Assembly: GCA_022567855.1 (NCBI GenBank)
Contig: JADFGE010000191.1
Span: forward strand, 1-6,081
Direction of reading: 5' to 3'
From: Planctomycetota bacterium
Lineage (GTDB): Bacteria > Planctomycetota > Phycisphaerae > Phycisphaerales > SM1A02
Length of the DNA stretch: 6,081 bases
The notes beneath the pieces were generated by a model, which saw only the letters and a program-made list of their open reading frames with translations, was not told the DNA's origin and did no database searches. Positions within the stretch are counted from its first letter, which is position 1. Every line of letters begins with the position of its first letter. Made by a program: the position numbers and the translations under genes. Shown in pieces: positions 5,981-6,081 of this stretch.

Positions 5981-6081
5981 ATGCTCCTTCGTATGACCGA
6001 CCTGTCGCGTATCCGCCGAGCGTTGATCTCCGTCAGCGATAAGCGCGGGCTGGTCGAGTTCGCGAAATCACTTTCCCAACA
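5981..6081 (+). CDS. purH: Bifunctional purine biosynthesis protein PurH, N-terminal fragment
   Basis: Only about 30 codons are present; the gene runs off the window. The peptide contains RIRRALISVSDKRGLVEFAK, the characteristic N-terminus of PurH (AICAR formyltransferase/IMP cyclohydrolase). This is the start of the MGS-like IMP cyclohydrolase domain, in which RALISVSDK is highly conserved. PurH catalyses the last two steps of IMP synthesis in the cytosol: formylation of AICAR and ring closure. Two in-frame ATGs are possible, at 5981 (MLLRMTDLS) and 5993 (MTDLS); an in-frame TGA at 5957 excludes anything further upstream. Neither has a good Shine-Dalgarno sequence. The later ATG gives an N-terminus of more usual length; the earlier one is listed to cover both. 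The gene is separated from the upstream envelope operon by 211 bases holding a palindromic element. Confidence 0.88.
   Translation, partial: MLLRMTDLSRIRRALISVSDKRGLVEFAKSLSQ

Overview
The window looks like chromosomal DNA of a high-GC bacterium, most likely a planctomycete, possibly of the Phycisphaerae. This rests on recognition of protein families, not a database search. The main clues are a very long coiled-coil protein with Ig-like segments, a short secreted protein ending in a Trp/Leu/Tyr-rich helical motif, a secreted single-domain prenyltransferase/squalene-oxidase-repeat protein and an NPCBM-like protein. All are encoded head to tail with few or no intergenic bases. In planctomycetes such genes commonly lie downstream of MoxR ATPase, DUF58 and BatA/VWA genes; those would be upstream of this window and are not seen.

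Layout, all on the + strand: (1) 2-2665, the 3' part of a large coiled-coil protein resembling the DUF4175 type, with its start outside the window. (2) 2677-3381, a small secreted coiled-coil protein. (3) 3378-3491, a doubtful 37-codon ORF joined to both neighbours by ATGA overlaps. (4) 3488-4612, a secreted prenyltransferase-repeat (alpha-toroid) protein with a clear Shine-Dalgarno sequence. (5) 4609-5769, a secreted protein that starts with GTG inside the previous stop codon; it has about four repeats of a beta-rich module and an NPCBM-like C-terminus. (6) 5770-5980, a 211-base intergenic region dominated by a composite palindromic element of about 106 bases. (7) From 5981 or 5993 to the window end, the first codons of purH (purine biosynthesis).

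The first four solid genes (1, 2, 4 and 5) form one compact operon. Three of them begin with a signal peptide, and the fourth is cut off at its N-terminus. The products probably act together in or outside the cytoplasmic membrane: an elongated coiled-coil organiser, a small helical partner, a toroid-fold protein without a visible class II cyclase motif, and a carbohydrate-binding-like protein. The joint function is not known to me. The palindromic element separates this operon from purH, an ordinary housekeeping gene that probably has its own promoter. I saw no tRNA, rRNA, CRISPR array or transposase.
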